From Sphingopyxis sp. TUF1 (GTDB taxonomy: Bacteria > Pseudomonadota > Alphaproteobacteria > Sphingomonadales > Sphingomonadaceae), in the NCBI RefSeq assembly GCF_036687315.1, contig NZ_CP144683.1:3356001-3420000 (forward strand): DNA of 64,000 nucleotides. Direction: 5' to 3'. A program made the position numbers and the translations under genes. The notes beneath the pieces were generated by a model. It was not told the DNA's origin. It ran no database searches and saw only the letters and a program-made list of their open reading frames with translations. This document shows, piece after piece, positions 1-7,525 of this stretch (the stretch's first letter is position 1; each line of letters starts with the position of its first letter).

Positions 1-772
1 CGCCGCGATTGGCGTTCAGATCGGCGCGCATCTCTTCGAGCGCGGTAACATCCATTTCGTCGACATAGGTGAAGTGGGGAATCGCGCGCTTTGCTGCGGC
101 CATATTCTCCGCAATCTTTCGGCGCATCCCGATGACCTTGACGGGCTCATCGGCGCGCGCGCGGCTGGCACCGGGGGCGTGATAGCCCTGCCCGCCGCTG
201 TAGCGAAGGAAGGCGTCGAGGTCCGAATGGCGGATGCGGTCTCCGTCGGTCTGGACTTGGCTGAGATCGACACCCAGATCCTTCGCGCGCGCGCGGACGG
301 CGGGCGATGCCAGAACCGGCTTCCCAGGCGCCGTTTGCCCTGAGCTTGTTGAAGGGCTGTTCTTCTCTTCCGAAGGCAAGGACGGCGCTTCGACAAGCTC
401 AGCACGAGCGGGTTCAGGGGTTGGCGCAACCCCCGCATCCGACACTTCCTCGGCTCCCGGCGTCTCGGCGACAATCTCTTCCTCGACCGGGGTATCGGCG
501 GGCGGCGCATCGACTTCGCCGTCGCCATCCGCATCGGTCTCGATCACTGCGAGCGTCGATCCGATCGGGATCAGATCGCCGACCTCGCCTGCCAGTTCAA
601 TGACGACGCCCGAGACGGGCGATTCCATCTCGACGGTCGCCTTGTCGGTCATCATGTCGGCGAGCTGCGCGTCTTCCTCGACGCGCTCGCCGACCTTGAC
701 ATGCCAGGCGACAATCTCGGCCTCGGCGATGCCTTCGCCAATGTCGGGCAGACGGAATGAATAACGGGCCAT
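1..772 (-). CDS. bkdB: Branched-chain 2-oxoacid dehydrogenase E2 (dihydrolipoyl acyltransferase), C-terminus cut by window edge
   Basis: E2 moves the acyl group from E1 to CoA through a swinging lipoyl arm, in the cytoplasmic branched-chain 2-oxoacid dehydrogenase complex. 257 residues lie in the window; the catalytic core runs off the left edge. The lipoyl domain covers about residues 1-80, with the lipoylated lysine K44 in MTDKATVEME. A long acidic/Pro/Ala linker follows, then a peripheral subunit-binding domain at about 152-190 (SPAVRARAKDLGVDL) and the start of the acyltransferase domain (IGMRRKIAENM). The start is the ATG at 772, 4 bp after the E1beta stop. Oddity: residues ~121-148 (nt 331-413) are encoded by a copy of a palindromic repeat also found between accD and folC, so the linker carries translated repeat sequence (RAELVEAPSL, STSSGQT). 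Confidence 0.93.
   Translation of the reverse strand, partial: MARYSFRLPDIGEGIAEAEIVAWHVKVGERVEEDAQLADMMTDKATVEMESPVSGVVIELAGEVGDLIPIGSTLAVIETDADGDGEVDAPPADTPVEEEIVAETPGAEEVSDAGVAPTPEPARAELVEAPSLPSEEKNSPSTSSGQTAPGKPVLASPAVRARAKDLGVDLSQVQTDGDRIRHSDLDAFLRYSGGQGYHAPGASRARADEPVKVIGMRRKIAENMAAAKRAIPHFTYVDEMDVTALEEMRADLNANRG
331..413. repeat. Palindromic repeat element inside the E2 coding sequence
   Basis: An imperfect inverted repeat has arms around CCTGAGCTTGTTGAAG (339-354) and CTTCGACAAGCTCAG (388-402). The same element, in reverse orientation, occurs at 47630-47718 in a non-coding gap, which identifies this copy as a mobile or spreading repeat. It is read in frame through the linker of the E2 protein with no stop codon. 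The limits given are those of similarity to the other copy. Confidence 0.85.
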
Positions 773-776
773 GGCG

Positions 777-1802
777 TCAGTCCTTCAAAATCTTGGAGAG
801 CGCGGTCGCGATGCGCACCGGGCCGGGGAAATAGGCCCATTCAAGGCTGTGCGGATAAGGCGTGTCGAAGCCGGTGACGCGTTCGACCGGCGCCTCAAGA
901 TGATAGAAGCAGCGTTCCTGGACGAGCGCCGCGAGTTCGGCGCCAAAGCCCGACGTGCGCGTCGCTTCGTGGATGATCAGGCAGCGGCCGGTCTTCTTCA
1001 CCGACGTTTCGATCGCGTCGATGTCGAGCGGCAGCAAGGTGCGCAAGTCGATGATTTCGGCATCGACGCCCATTTCCTCGACGATCGTCTTGGTCACATG
1101 CACCATCGTGCCATAGGCCAGGATCGTCAGCGCCTCGCCTTCGCGCACCGTTGCGGCCTTGCCCAGGTCGATACGGTAATAGCCCTCGGGGACCGCGCTC
1201 GCATCATGTTTCGACCAGGGCTCGACCGGACGGTCGTAATAGCCGCTGAACGGGCCGTTGTAGATGCGCTTGGGCTCGAGGAACACGACGGGGTCATTGT
1301 CCTCGATTGCTGCGATCAGCAGACCCTTGGCGTCATAAGGGTTCGACGGGATCACCGTCTTCACGCCGCAGATATGCGTCATGATGCTTTCGGGTGACTG
1401 GCTGTGCGTCTGGCCGCCGAAAATCCCACCGCCAAACGGCGTCCGCACCGTCATCGGGCAGATAAAATCGTTCGCGGAGCGATAGCGGAGCCGCGCGGCC
1501 TCGCTCACCAATTGGTCGAGCCCGGGATAAATATAGTCCGCAAACTGAATTTCGGGGACCGGACGCAGACCATAGGCGCCCATGCCCACCGCGACTCCGA
1601 TGATACCGCATTCGTTGATCGGCGTGTCGAACACGCGCGTCTTGCCATGCTTTTTCTGCAGCCCCGCGGTCGCGCGGAACACGCCGCCGAAAAAGCCGAC
1701 ATCCTCGCCCATCACGACCGTGGCCGGGTCGCGTTCGAGCATGACGTCCATGGCGCTGTTGATCGCCTCGATCATGTTCATCACTTTGGTGTCTTCCGCC
1801 AT
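777..1802 (-). CDS. bkdA2: Branched-chain 2-oxoacid dehydrogenase E1 component, beta subunit
   Basis: 341 aa. With the alpha subunit it forms the TPP-dependent E1 that decarboxylates branched 2-oxoacids from Leu, Ile and Val. Visible family features are the N-terminal MNMIEAINSAMD segment, the MGEDVGFFGG motif, the PFGGGIFGG stretch and the C-terminal transketolase domain (AYGTMVHV, IIDLRTLLPLD). The ATG at 1802 overlaps the E1alpha stop by one base (TAATG), implying translational coupling. The stop is 4 bp before bkdB. The reading frame extends upstream to 2345, but that part lies antisense-of-frame to E1alpha and is not coding. Confidence 0.95.
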   Translation of the reverse strand: MAEDTKVMNMIEAINSAMDVMLERDPATVVMGEDVGFFGGVFRATAGLQKKHGKTRVFDTPINECGIIGVAVGMGAYGLRPVPEIQFADYIYPGLDQLVSEAARLRYRSANDFICPMTVRTPFGGGIFGGQTHSQSPESIMTHICGVKTVIPSNPYDAKGLLIAAIEDNDPVVFLEPKRIYNGPFSGYYDRPVEPWSKHDASAVPEGYYRIDLGKAATVREGEALTILAYGTMVHVTKTIVEEMGVDAEIIDLRTLLPLDIDAIETSVKKTGRCLIIHEATRTSGFGAELAALVQERCFYHLEAPVERVTGFDTPYPHSLEWAYFPGPVRIATALSKILKD

Positions 1803-3097
1803 TATTCGGGCTTCCAATCGGGGCCGAATTTGGCCTCTTGCTCGGCGAGCATCTGCGCGCATTGTTCCTTGAGGTGCCAGGGCATTTCCTCGAACACATC
1901 CTCGAACATCGTTTCGAACGGCTGGTGCATCCCGTGGCCGAGGATGCCGAGCTTTTCCGACTGTTTCTGCGTCGTCTTGACCAGTTCGTCGAGTTCCTTC
2001 GCCTGCGCTTCGTGGCGCTCGGCATCCCATTCGCCGAGCAGCTCCAGATGCTGGCGGAGCCGCGCGATCGGGTCGCCGAAAGGCCAGGCGCTCGCTTCCT
2101 GCGCGGCGCGATAGGCACCGGGATCGTCGGATGTGCTGTGTCCTTCGGCGCGATAGGTGAAGTGCTCGATCAAGGTCGGACCATTGTTCGTCCGGGCGCG
2201 GTCGGCGGCCCACTGCGTCGCCGCATAGACCGCGAGCGGGTCGTTGCCGTCGACGCGCAGCCCGGCAATCCCGTATCCGACTGCGCGGGCCGCAAAGGTC
2301 GTCCGCTCGCCACCAGCAAAGCCCGAAAAGCTCGAAATCGCCCACTGGTTATTGACGACGTTGAAAATGACCGGCGCGTTGTACACGGTCGCGAAGGTCA
2401 GCGCCGAGTGGAAGTCGCCCTCTGCCGACGAGCCCTCACCACACCACACCGCCGCAATGCGGGTGTCGCCCTTCGACGCCGACGCCATCGCCCAGCCCAC
2501 CGCCTGCGGATATTGCGTCGCCAGATTGCCCGACACGCTGAAAAAACCATGTTCGGGCGCCGAATACATGATCGGCAGCTGCCGCCCCATCAGATGATCG
2601 CCGCGGTTCGAATAGATCTGGTTCATCATCTGGATCAGCGGATAGTCGCGCGCGATCAAAATGCCCTGCTGGCGATAGCTGGGGAAACACATGTCGGCGC
2701 GATCGATCGCCATGGTCGCGGCGATCGATGTCGCCTCCTCGCCCGTGCATTTCATATAGAAGCTGGTCTTCCCCTGCCGCTGGGCGCGGAACATTCGGTC
2801 GTCGAACGCCCGCGTCAGCATCATGTAACGCAGCATGGTGCGCAGCCGTTCGGGCGCCAGATTGGGATTCCACGGCCCCTTGGCCTGTCCGTCGAAATCG
2901 AGGACGCGGACAAGCCCATAGCATAGCTCGCGCATCGCATCGGGCTTGGTCGCTTCGCCGGGGCGCGGCGTCGCCTCGACCGCGGGAACCTCGATGTCGC
3001 CGAAGTCGGGCGTGTCTCCGGGGCGATAGCGCGGCTCGGGGATATGAAGCGACAGCGGCGGCAGGTTGCTCGCCGGGCGGCTGTCCGGTTCAGGCAT
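1802..3097 (-). CDS. bkdA1: Branched-chain 2-oxoacid dehydrogenase E1 component, alpha subunit
   Basis: 431 aa, first gene of the bkdA1-bkdA2-bkdB operon. It binds thiamine diphosphate/Mg through the motif starting CGEGSSAEGD (residues ~219-228) and ending in NNQW (~249-252). The conserved loop around YRAEGHSTSDDP, which in the human enzyme carries the regulatory phosphoserines, is present. The N-terminal ~50 residues are a proline-rich extension usual for bacterial BCKDH E1alpha. No E3 gene lies in the window. A 26-bp inverted repeat lies at 3143-3168, 46 bp upstream of the start, and may be the operator. Confidence 0.95.
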   Translation of the reverse strand: MPEPDSRPASNLPPLSLHIPEPRYRPGDTPDFGDIEVPAVEATPRPGEATKPDAMRELCYGLVRVLDFDGQAKGPWNPNLAPERLRTMLRYMMLTRAFDDRMFRAQRQGKTSFYMKCTGEEATSIAATMAIDRADMCFPSYRQQGILIARDYPLIQMMNQIYSNRGDHLMGRQLPIMYSAPEHGFFSVSGNLATQYPQAVGWAMASASKGDTRIAAVWCGEGSSAEGDFHSALTFATVYNAPVIFNVVNNQWAISSFSGFAGGERTTFAARAVGYGIAGLRVDGNDPLAVYAATQWAADRARTNNGPTLIEHFTYRAEGHSTSDDPGAYRAAQEASAWPFGDPIARLRQHLELLGEWDAERHEAQAKELDELVKTTQKQSEKLGILGHGMHQPFETMFEDVFEEMPWHLKEQCAQMLAEQEAKFGPDWKPE

Positions 3098-3142
3098 ATC
3101 TTCTTCCCTTCGTGCGCGAATCAGCGCCTAGTTATATTTCAC

Positions 3143-3168
3143 GTTGACGACATTTTATTACGGTCAAC
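3143..3168. promoter_or_regulatory. Inverted repeat upstream of bkd operon, candidate operator
   Basis: GTTGAC (3143-3148) and GTCAAC (3163-3168) form perfect 6-bp arms around a 14-bp AT-rich centre, in an otherwise GC-rich genome. It is the only obvious dyad in the gap between thyA and bkdA1, both on the minus strand. On the minus strand the right arm contains a -35-like TTGACC. The regulator is unknown: an Lrp/BkdR-type protein would be plausible, but none is encoded here. Confidence 0.4.
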
Positions 3169-3189
3169 ATATGAATGCAACGGCGGCCA

Positions 3190-4152
3190 TCAGACTGCCA
3201 CAGGCGCGGAAATGGGCGCTTGCGGGGCATAATCCTCGACCGCGAAATCCTCGAACCGGTAATCGAAAATGCTGGGAGGACGGCGCAGGATATGCAGCTT
3301 CGGCTGCCCCTCCGGCACGCGCGCCAATTGCTGTTCGACCAATTCGGCGTGATTGAGATAGAGATGAACGTCGCCACCCGACCACACGACCTCGTGCGCA
3401 TGAAGGCCGCACTGATCGGCGATCATCCGCGTCAGCAGCGCCGCTTCGAAAATATTGAACGCGAATCCCAGGCCGAGGTCGCACGACCTTTGGAACAACA
3501 GGCACGACAGCCCGCCATCGCTGCGAACGTGAAACTGATAGGTCATGTGGCACGGCGGCAACGCCATCCGGTCCAGATCGGCGACATTCCAGCCGGTAAA
3601 AATGTGCCGCCGCGACCCCGGATTGTTTTCGAGCGAATCGATCAGCGCCGCAATCTGGTTGTGCCCGCGTTCGGCGCGGCGAAACAGCCCATCCCCTGCC
3701 GCCTCGTAGCGTGGCCAGTTCACCCACTGATGCCCATAGACCGGACCAAGATCGCCCCACTCGGTCGCAAATTTCTCGTCGGCGACGATCCGCGCCTCAA
3801 ACTCCGCAGCGCTGATGTCCTCGCCCGTCGCGCGGCGATATTTGTCAAGCGGCCAGTCGGTCCAGATTTTCACCCCCTGCGCGACGAGCGAGCGGATATT
3901 GGTATTTCCGGTGAGGAACCACAACAGTTCGCGAAGCGCCGTTTTCCAGTAGACGCGCTTCGTCGTCAGCAGCGGGATCGCATCGTCCTTCAGCGAGAAT
4001 CGCATCGTTTCGCCGAACAGCGATCGCGTGCCCACACCGGTGCGATCGACTCGCTCGTCGCCCTCGACCCAGACGCGGCGCATCAGGTCAAGATATTGCA
4101 GTTCATAATGGATGGAATCAGCCAAGGCGTGCTCCCTTTCTTTGCCCATCAT
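3190..4152 (-). CDS. thyA: Thymidylate synthase
   Basis: 320 aa. Methylates dUMP to dTMP with methylene-tetrahydrofolate. The catalytic cysteine is C201 in LPPCHMTYQFH, followed by QRSCDLGLGFAFN (dUMP phosphate and base binding). The C-terminus ends in APVAV, the usual hydrophobic tail. It is longer than the 264-aa E. coli enzyme, with extra residues roughly between 100 and 165, as in the Lactobacillus casei type. Start: ATG at 4152 or, one codon later, 4149. Usually folA is nearby; it is not in this window. Confidence 0.96.
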   Translation of the reverse strand: MMGKEREHALADSIHYELQYLDLMRRVWVEGDERVDRTGVGTRSLFGETMRFSLKDDAIPLLTTKRVYWKTALRELLWFLTGNTNIRSLVAQGVKIWTDWPLDKYRRATGEDISAAEFEARIVADEKFATEWGDLGPVYGHQWVNWPRYEAAGDGLFRRAERGHNQIAALIDSLENNPGSRRHIFTGWNVADLDRMALPPCHMTYQFHVRSDGGLSCLLFQRSCDLGLGFAFNIFEAALLTRMIADQCGLHAHEVVWSGGDVHLYLNHAELVEQQLARVPEGQPKLHILRRPPSIFDYRFEDFAVEDYAPQAPISAPVAV

Positions 4153-4264
4153 TGCTAGGCCTCACGCCGTGCGGCGACAAGGGATTCGCCGGAAGCGGGC
4201 TGCCGATCCATCCGATGCGGCGCAGTCGGCTGTTGGGTCCGGCGGGCGCCTGCGCCATGCGCGG

Positions 4265-4696
4265 ATGATGACGATCTTCGAGTCCGTCGGCAAAACTTAT
4301 GCCGCCGCGATGCGTCCGGGTTTCGTGCCATGCGACGCCGAAGGCGCGATCGCGGCGCAATTGCTGCGCCCCCGGTTCGATGACGACCGGGAAAGCGTCC
4401 TTTTGGCGGCCTTTGACGCGTTCGAACGACTGGTTGGGTTTGAAAGCATCGACAGCGAAACGCCGCGTCGCTGCGTCGTCCCGCCGCGATGCTGGCGCAG
4501 GCTGCTGGTCAGCAGCACTGCGACCGTCCTGGTGGCGCACAACCATCCCTCGGGCATCGCCTGGCCGAGCGACGCCGACATTGCCGCAACGCACGAAGTC
4601 GCGCTTTTTCTGCGAACAATCGGTATCGATCTCGCCGATCATCTGATTTTCGTCTCCGACGGTCATTTCAGCTTTCGAACTGCCGAAATGCTGTAG
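4265..4696 (+). CDS. Short JAB/MPN-domain protein (RadC-like, no helix-hairpin-helix part)
   Basis: About 143 aa from the ATG at 4265 (4268 also possible). The JAMM metal-binding signature is intact: HNHPSGIAWPSDAD gives the H-x-H-x7-S-x2-D pattern, and a Glu lies upstream in the VGFESID strand. It resembles the C-terminal half of RadC, but the N-terminal helix-hairpin-helix domain is absent. The frame is open upstream to 4112, but that part overlaps the start of thyA and does not look coding. Biochemical role unknown; RadC itself has no settled function. A full RadC is encoded at 38927-39610. Confidence 0.75.
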   Translation: MMTIFESVGKTYAAAMRPGFVPCDAEGAIAAQLLRPRFDDDRESVLLAAFDAFERLVGFESIDSETPRRCVVPPRCWRRLLVSSTATVLVAHNHPSGIAWPSDADIAATHEVALFLRTIGIDLADHLIFVSDGHFSFRTAEML

Positions 4697-4803
4697 TTCG
4701 GGCAATCGGCTTGACTGTGCCGATTGGCGCTTGAAGTTCGCAGATTGCGCGTCTAGAGGACCGCCCTGCCTTCGCGGCGGCCACGGCCGACGCGCAGATC
4801 GGT

Positions 4804-4880
4804 CGGGGAGTAGCTCAGCCTGGTAGAGCACTGTCTTCGGGAGGCAGGGGCCGGAGGTTCGAATCCTCTCTCCCCGACCA
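4804..4880 (+). tRNA. tRNA-Pro(CGG)
   Basis: Cloverleaf of 77 nt with encoded CCA. Acceptor CGGGGAG/CTCCCCG, anticodon stem CTGTC/GGCAG, loop TTCGGGA giving anticodon CGG, T-arm GGAGG-TTCGAAT-CCTCT, discriminator A. Confidence 0.96.
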
Positions 4881-4918
4881 GTTTTCTCGCATAATTCATA
4901 ATATGTCGCCGTCGCTTC

Positions 4919-4947
4919 TTGAAAGTCGGCGAATAACGCCCTAGATT
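4919..4947 (+). promoter_or_regulatory. Sigma-70 type promoter of the small RNA
   Basis: TTGAAA (4919-4924), a 17-bp spacer, then TAGATT (4942-4947). This predicts a start near 4954, just before the first hairpin of the small RNA. Spacing is ideal and the -35 box matches the consensus at 5 of 6 positions. Confidence 0.65.
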
Positions 4948-4953
4948 TATTCT

Positions 4954-5066
4954 ACACCGCCATGGTTTTCCCCCTTTCCATCGCGGTGAGTGCCCCGTCG
5001 GAAGCGATGCGGGCGCGTCCTCCCTGGACCCTGGCCACCTCGTACTTCGGTACGAGGTGGTTTTTT
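4954..5066 (+). ncRNA. Small regulatory RNA, probable SuhB/mmgR (alpha-r8) family
   Basis: A predicted transcript of about 113 nt with three hairpins. Hairpin 1 pairs ACCGCCATGG (4956-4965) with CCATCGCGGT (4978-4987) around a pyrimidine-rich loop. Hairpin 2 is 4992-5014 (GCCC-CGTCG, GAAG loop, CGATG-GGGC with one bulge). A single-stranded stretch carrying TCCTCCCT (5018-5025), complementary to Shine-Dalgarno sequences, follows. Hairpin 3 is a perfect 11-bp stem with a TTCG loop (5035-5060) plus six T, a textbook intrinsic terminator. As I recall it, the alpha-r8/mmgR sRNA of rhizobia also sits beside N-formylglutamate amidohydrolase and cpdR genes and carries a CCUCCC-type motif; both hold here. 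The family name is inference. The T-run overlaps the end of the convergent amidohydrolase gene. Confidence 0.75.
5035..5066 (+). terminator. Intrinsic terminator of the small RNA
   Basis: CCACCTCGTAC (5035-5045), TTCG tetraloop, GTACGAGGTGG (5050-5060), then TTTTTT (5061-5066). An 11-bp perfect stem with no mismatch. Confidence 0.93.
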
Positions 5067-5940
5067 ATTCGGCCGCCTGCGGCAAAAGCTCGGCGCGGGG
5101 GCGCCATTGCTGGGCCGCCCTTACCAAATCGGCGAACCAGCGCGAAAGGCGTTCCACGCGATCGGCGTCAGGCAGGTGGTCGGCGGTCAGATAAAGACTG
5201 CGGTCGATCTCGATCTGGATCGCATGAACGTCGCGGACCGGCCGACCGTGGGTGCGAACGATATGCCCGCCGGCATAGGGTTGGTTGTGCAGCACCCGCT
5301 CCCGCAGCGCCCCGGCCGATTCTATCACCATATCGACAAGCGCTCCGCTTGCCGTTGCGCCAAACCGGTCGCCGATGATGATCCGCGCACCATGCCCCGG
5401 TTGTCCGGACGGAATCGTCGGCATCGAGTGAAGATCGATCAGGATCGCGAACCCGAACCGCGTGCGCGCCGACGCAATTTCGGCTGCCAAAGCCGCGTGA
5501 TAAGGTCGATGCAGCCGGTCCAGCCGCCATTCCAGCGCCTCGAGATCAATCAACCGCTTCCACAACGGGCCGCAGTCGGCAAGCCGCGTGGGCACGACCC
5601 CAAGCCCCGCTCGCTCTTTGCGCCCCGGCGTCGCGAACTGGGCGCGCAGCGCTGGTTCGACCTCCCCGGGCGCCATCTGGCCCTCGCCGCGATTGCAATC
5701 GGCGACAGCCCGCGCCCAAAGGGCGGTCACGACGGCCGCCCCCGCTTCGCAGGCCCCTGCCGCAATTCCGTCGCACCACCGGTCCTCAAGCCGTTCAAGC
5801 GTTGCATGGTCAACGCGCGCTGCGTCCAGGATTTCACGCGGATAGATACGCCCCGCATGCGGAACCGAAACGATAACCGGGCCTGGAGCTGCGGGACGGT
5901 TGACCTCGATGGCGGTGGGAATGATGGTACGCGGCGTCAT
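5065..5940 (-). CDS. N-formylglutamate amidohydrolase family protein
   Basis: 291 aa from ATG 5940 (MTPRTIIPTA). The family hydrolyses N-formylglutamate to glutamate and formate in the long histidine-degradation route. Visible motifs are SVPHAGRIYP near the N-terminus, the metal/substrate segment LIDLHSMP, and the C-terminal EIDRSLYL. No other hut genes are near, so a role in histidine use is not supported by context. In alphaproteobacteria this gene is commonly next to cpdR, as it is here, read divergently. It ends on the T-run of the convergent small RNA. Confidence 0.85.
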   Translation of the reverse strand: MTPRTIIPTAIEVNRPAAPGPVIVSVPHAGRIYPREILDAARVDHATLERLEDRWCDGIAAGACEAGAAVVTALWARAVADCNRGEGQMAPGEVEPALRAQFATPGRKERAGLGVVPTRLADCGPLWKRLIDLEALEWRLDRLHRPYHAALAAEIASARTRFGFAILIDLHSMPTIPSGQPGHGARIIIGDRFGATASGALVDMVIESAGALRERVLHNQPYAGGHIVRTHGRPVRDVHAIQIEIDRSLYLTADHLPDADRVERLSRWFADLVRAAQQWRPRAELLPQAAE

Positions 5941-6079
5941 TGACGACGGGTGGCAAATAATTGCGCAGGAATCCAGCCGCGACGCCAATTTGTTAAAACT
6001 CTGGCGCTATGTGATATGGCCAACGGAGCGTCCCCGCGCGGAACCGGCGATGCTCAAGGACCAGGGAACAGATTTTACG

Positions 6080-6457
6080 ATGATTCGCATCTTACTGGCC
6101 GAAGACGACGACGTGATGCGCGAATATCTCGCGCGGGCGCTTACGGGCGCGGGCTATCACGTGACCGCTGTCGACCGCGGCACGGCGGCGGTTCCCTATA
6201 TCGACTCGGGCACCTTTGACCTCCTGCTGTCCGACATCGTCATGCCCGAAATGGACGGCATCGAACTCGCCCAGCACACCGCCAAGGCGGCGCCGCAAAC
6301 GCAGGTGATGTTCATTACCGGATTCGCCGCGGTTTCGCTGCGCGCGGAGGAAAATGTCCCTCAGGCCAAGCTGCTTTCCAAACCCTTCCATCTCAAGGAT
6401 CTGGTGCGCGAGGTCGATGCGCTCTTCGGGCGTGCCGACCAGTCGCATCTTCAATAA
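6080..6457 (+). CDS. cpdR: Response regulator CpdR (ClpXP adaptor)
   Basis: 125 aa, a single receiver domain with no output domain. Acidic pocket AEDDD (residues 7-11), phospho-acceptor D52 in LLSDIVMPEMDG, Thr in FITGF and K101 in SKPF. In Caulobacter, unphosphorylated CpdR primes ClpXP for degradation of cell-cycle proteins such as CtrA and PdeA, and phosphorylation through CckA-ChpT turns it off. Assignment rests on size, sequence and the conserved neighbourhood with an N-formylglutamate amidohydrolase gene. Start ATG 6080; the upstream open frame is not needed. A -35/-10-like TTGTTA and TGATAT pair (16-bp spacer) lies about 60 bp upstream. Confidence 0.88.
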   Translation: MIRILLAEDDDVMREYLARALTGAGYHVTAVDRGTAAVPYIDSGTFDLLLSDIVMPEMDGIELAQHTAKAAPQTQVMFITGFAAVSLRAEENVPQAKLLSKPFHLKDLVREVDALFGRADQSHLQ

Positions 6458-6518
6458 GCGCGCGGGGGGCTTGCCAAGCCGCTCCAAGGCCTTTAGGGGG
6501 CGCGTCACCCCAAAGGAT

Positions 6519-6593
6519 GGGCGTGTAGCTCAGTGGTAGAGCACTGTGTTGACATCGCAGGGGTCGCAAGTTCAATCCTTGCCACGCCCACCA
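6519..6593 (+). tRNA. tRNA-Val(GAC)
   Basis: 75 nt with encoded CCA. Acceptor GGGCGTG/CACGCCC, anticodon loop TTGACAT giving GAC, discriminator A. Confidence 0.96.
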
Positions 6594-6596
6594 TTC

Positions 6597-6633
6597 AAAA
6601 CGCCGCCGACCTGCAAGGTTGGCGGCGTTTTTG
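6597..6633. terminator. Bidirectional terminator between tRNA-Val and the SDR gene
   Basis: ACGCCGCC and GGCGGCGT form an 8-bp outer stem with further ACCT/AGGT pairing inside, flanked by AAAA on one side and TTTTT on the other. It can end both the plus-strand tRNA transcript and the minus-strand SDR gene. Confidence 0.88.
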
Positions 6634-6635
6634 AT

Positions 6636-7427
6636 TCAGGCCATGCCCTTCGCCAGGTCGCCGCGCGACGCATCGCCGATCTGGCTGCCGCCATCGCAAT
6701 CGAGGATCGTTCCGGTGATATAGCTCGCCGCGGGGCTACACAGAAACACCGCCGATTCGGCAACCTCCTCGATCCGGCCCCAGCGCTTCATCGCGATGCG
6801 GTCGTAATGCGACTGCCGCGTTTCGGCGTCGGGCGCGAGGCGTTTCATCCCTTCGGTATCGGCAATCGGTCCCGGCGAAATGCCGTTCACGCGCACCTCC
6901 GGCCCCCATTCGAGCGCGAGCACGCGGATCAGCTGGTTGATCCCCGCCTTCGCCGCGCACGCGTGCGCCTGCAAGGCGGATGCGTTGACCGCCTGCCCCG
7001 CGGTGATTGCGATCAGCGAGGCGCCGGGCCGCACCAGCAGGTCGTGGCAGCCGCGAAAGACGTTGAACGTGCCATTGAGGTCGATGTCGACCACGGTACG
7101 AAAGGCGTTCGCCGACATGCCGAGCACGGGAGCCAGAAAATTGCCCGCGGCGCCCGAAATGACGATGTCCATCGGCCCGAGCTCGCCTGCGACGCGCTCC
7201 ATCACGCCGCGAATCGCCGAATAGTCGCGCACATCGCCCGACAGGCCCAGTGCGCCCTTGCCGATGTCCGCCGCCGCGCGCGCCGCCTTATCGGGATCGC
7301 GCCCCGCCACCGCGACCTTCGCACCCAGTTCGGCAAAGCGTTTGGCGATGCCCAGGTTGATGCCGCTCGTGCCGCCAGCAACGAACGCGGTCTTTCCGGC
7401 CAGCAGATTATCGCGAAATGTCGACAT
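6636..7427 (-). CDS. Short-chain dehydrogenase resembling 2,4-dienoyl-CoA reductase
   Basis: 263 aa from ATG 7427 (MSTFRDNL). Rossmann motif GGTSGINLGIA near the N-terminus and SGAAGNFLAP in the next strand. The usual catalytic Tyr of SDRs (YxxxK) is missing: the matching stretch is AHACAAKAGI, keeping only the Lys. The peroxisomal-type 2,4-dienoyl-CoA reductases (DECR2) also lack this Tyr, and share the GNFL and GPIADTEGM-like motifs. So NADPH-dependent reduction of dienoyl-CoA in unsaturated fatty-acid oxidation is the best guess. Divergent from the next gene. Confidence 0.8.
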   Translation of the reverse strand: MSTFRDNLLAGKTAFVAGGTSGINLGIAKRFAELGAKVAVAGRDPDKAARAAADIGKGALGLSGDVRDYSAIRGVMERVAGELGPMDIVISGAAGNFLAPVLGMSANAFRTVVDIDLNGTFNVFRGCHDLLVRPGASLIAITAGQAVNASALQAHACAAKAGINQLIRVLALEWGPEVRVNGISPGPIADTEGMKRLAPDAETRQSHYDRIAMKRWGRIEEVAESAVFLCSPAASYITGTILDCDGGSQIGDASRGDLAKGMA

Positions 7428-7525
7428 GCTCCCTATCCTCTCTCTCGCTTCGGTCGCCGATCCGGGGGTTGACGGATCGGAACCAGTCGCCTTTTGAAAC
7501 TGGAAGAGACAGCAAGGATGATCCG

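Noticed and set aside
777..2345. A 522-codon version of the E1beta gene
   Set aside because: The part upstream of 1802 is an out-of-frame shadow of the E1alpha gene; the real start has the family N-terminus.
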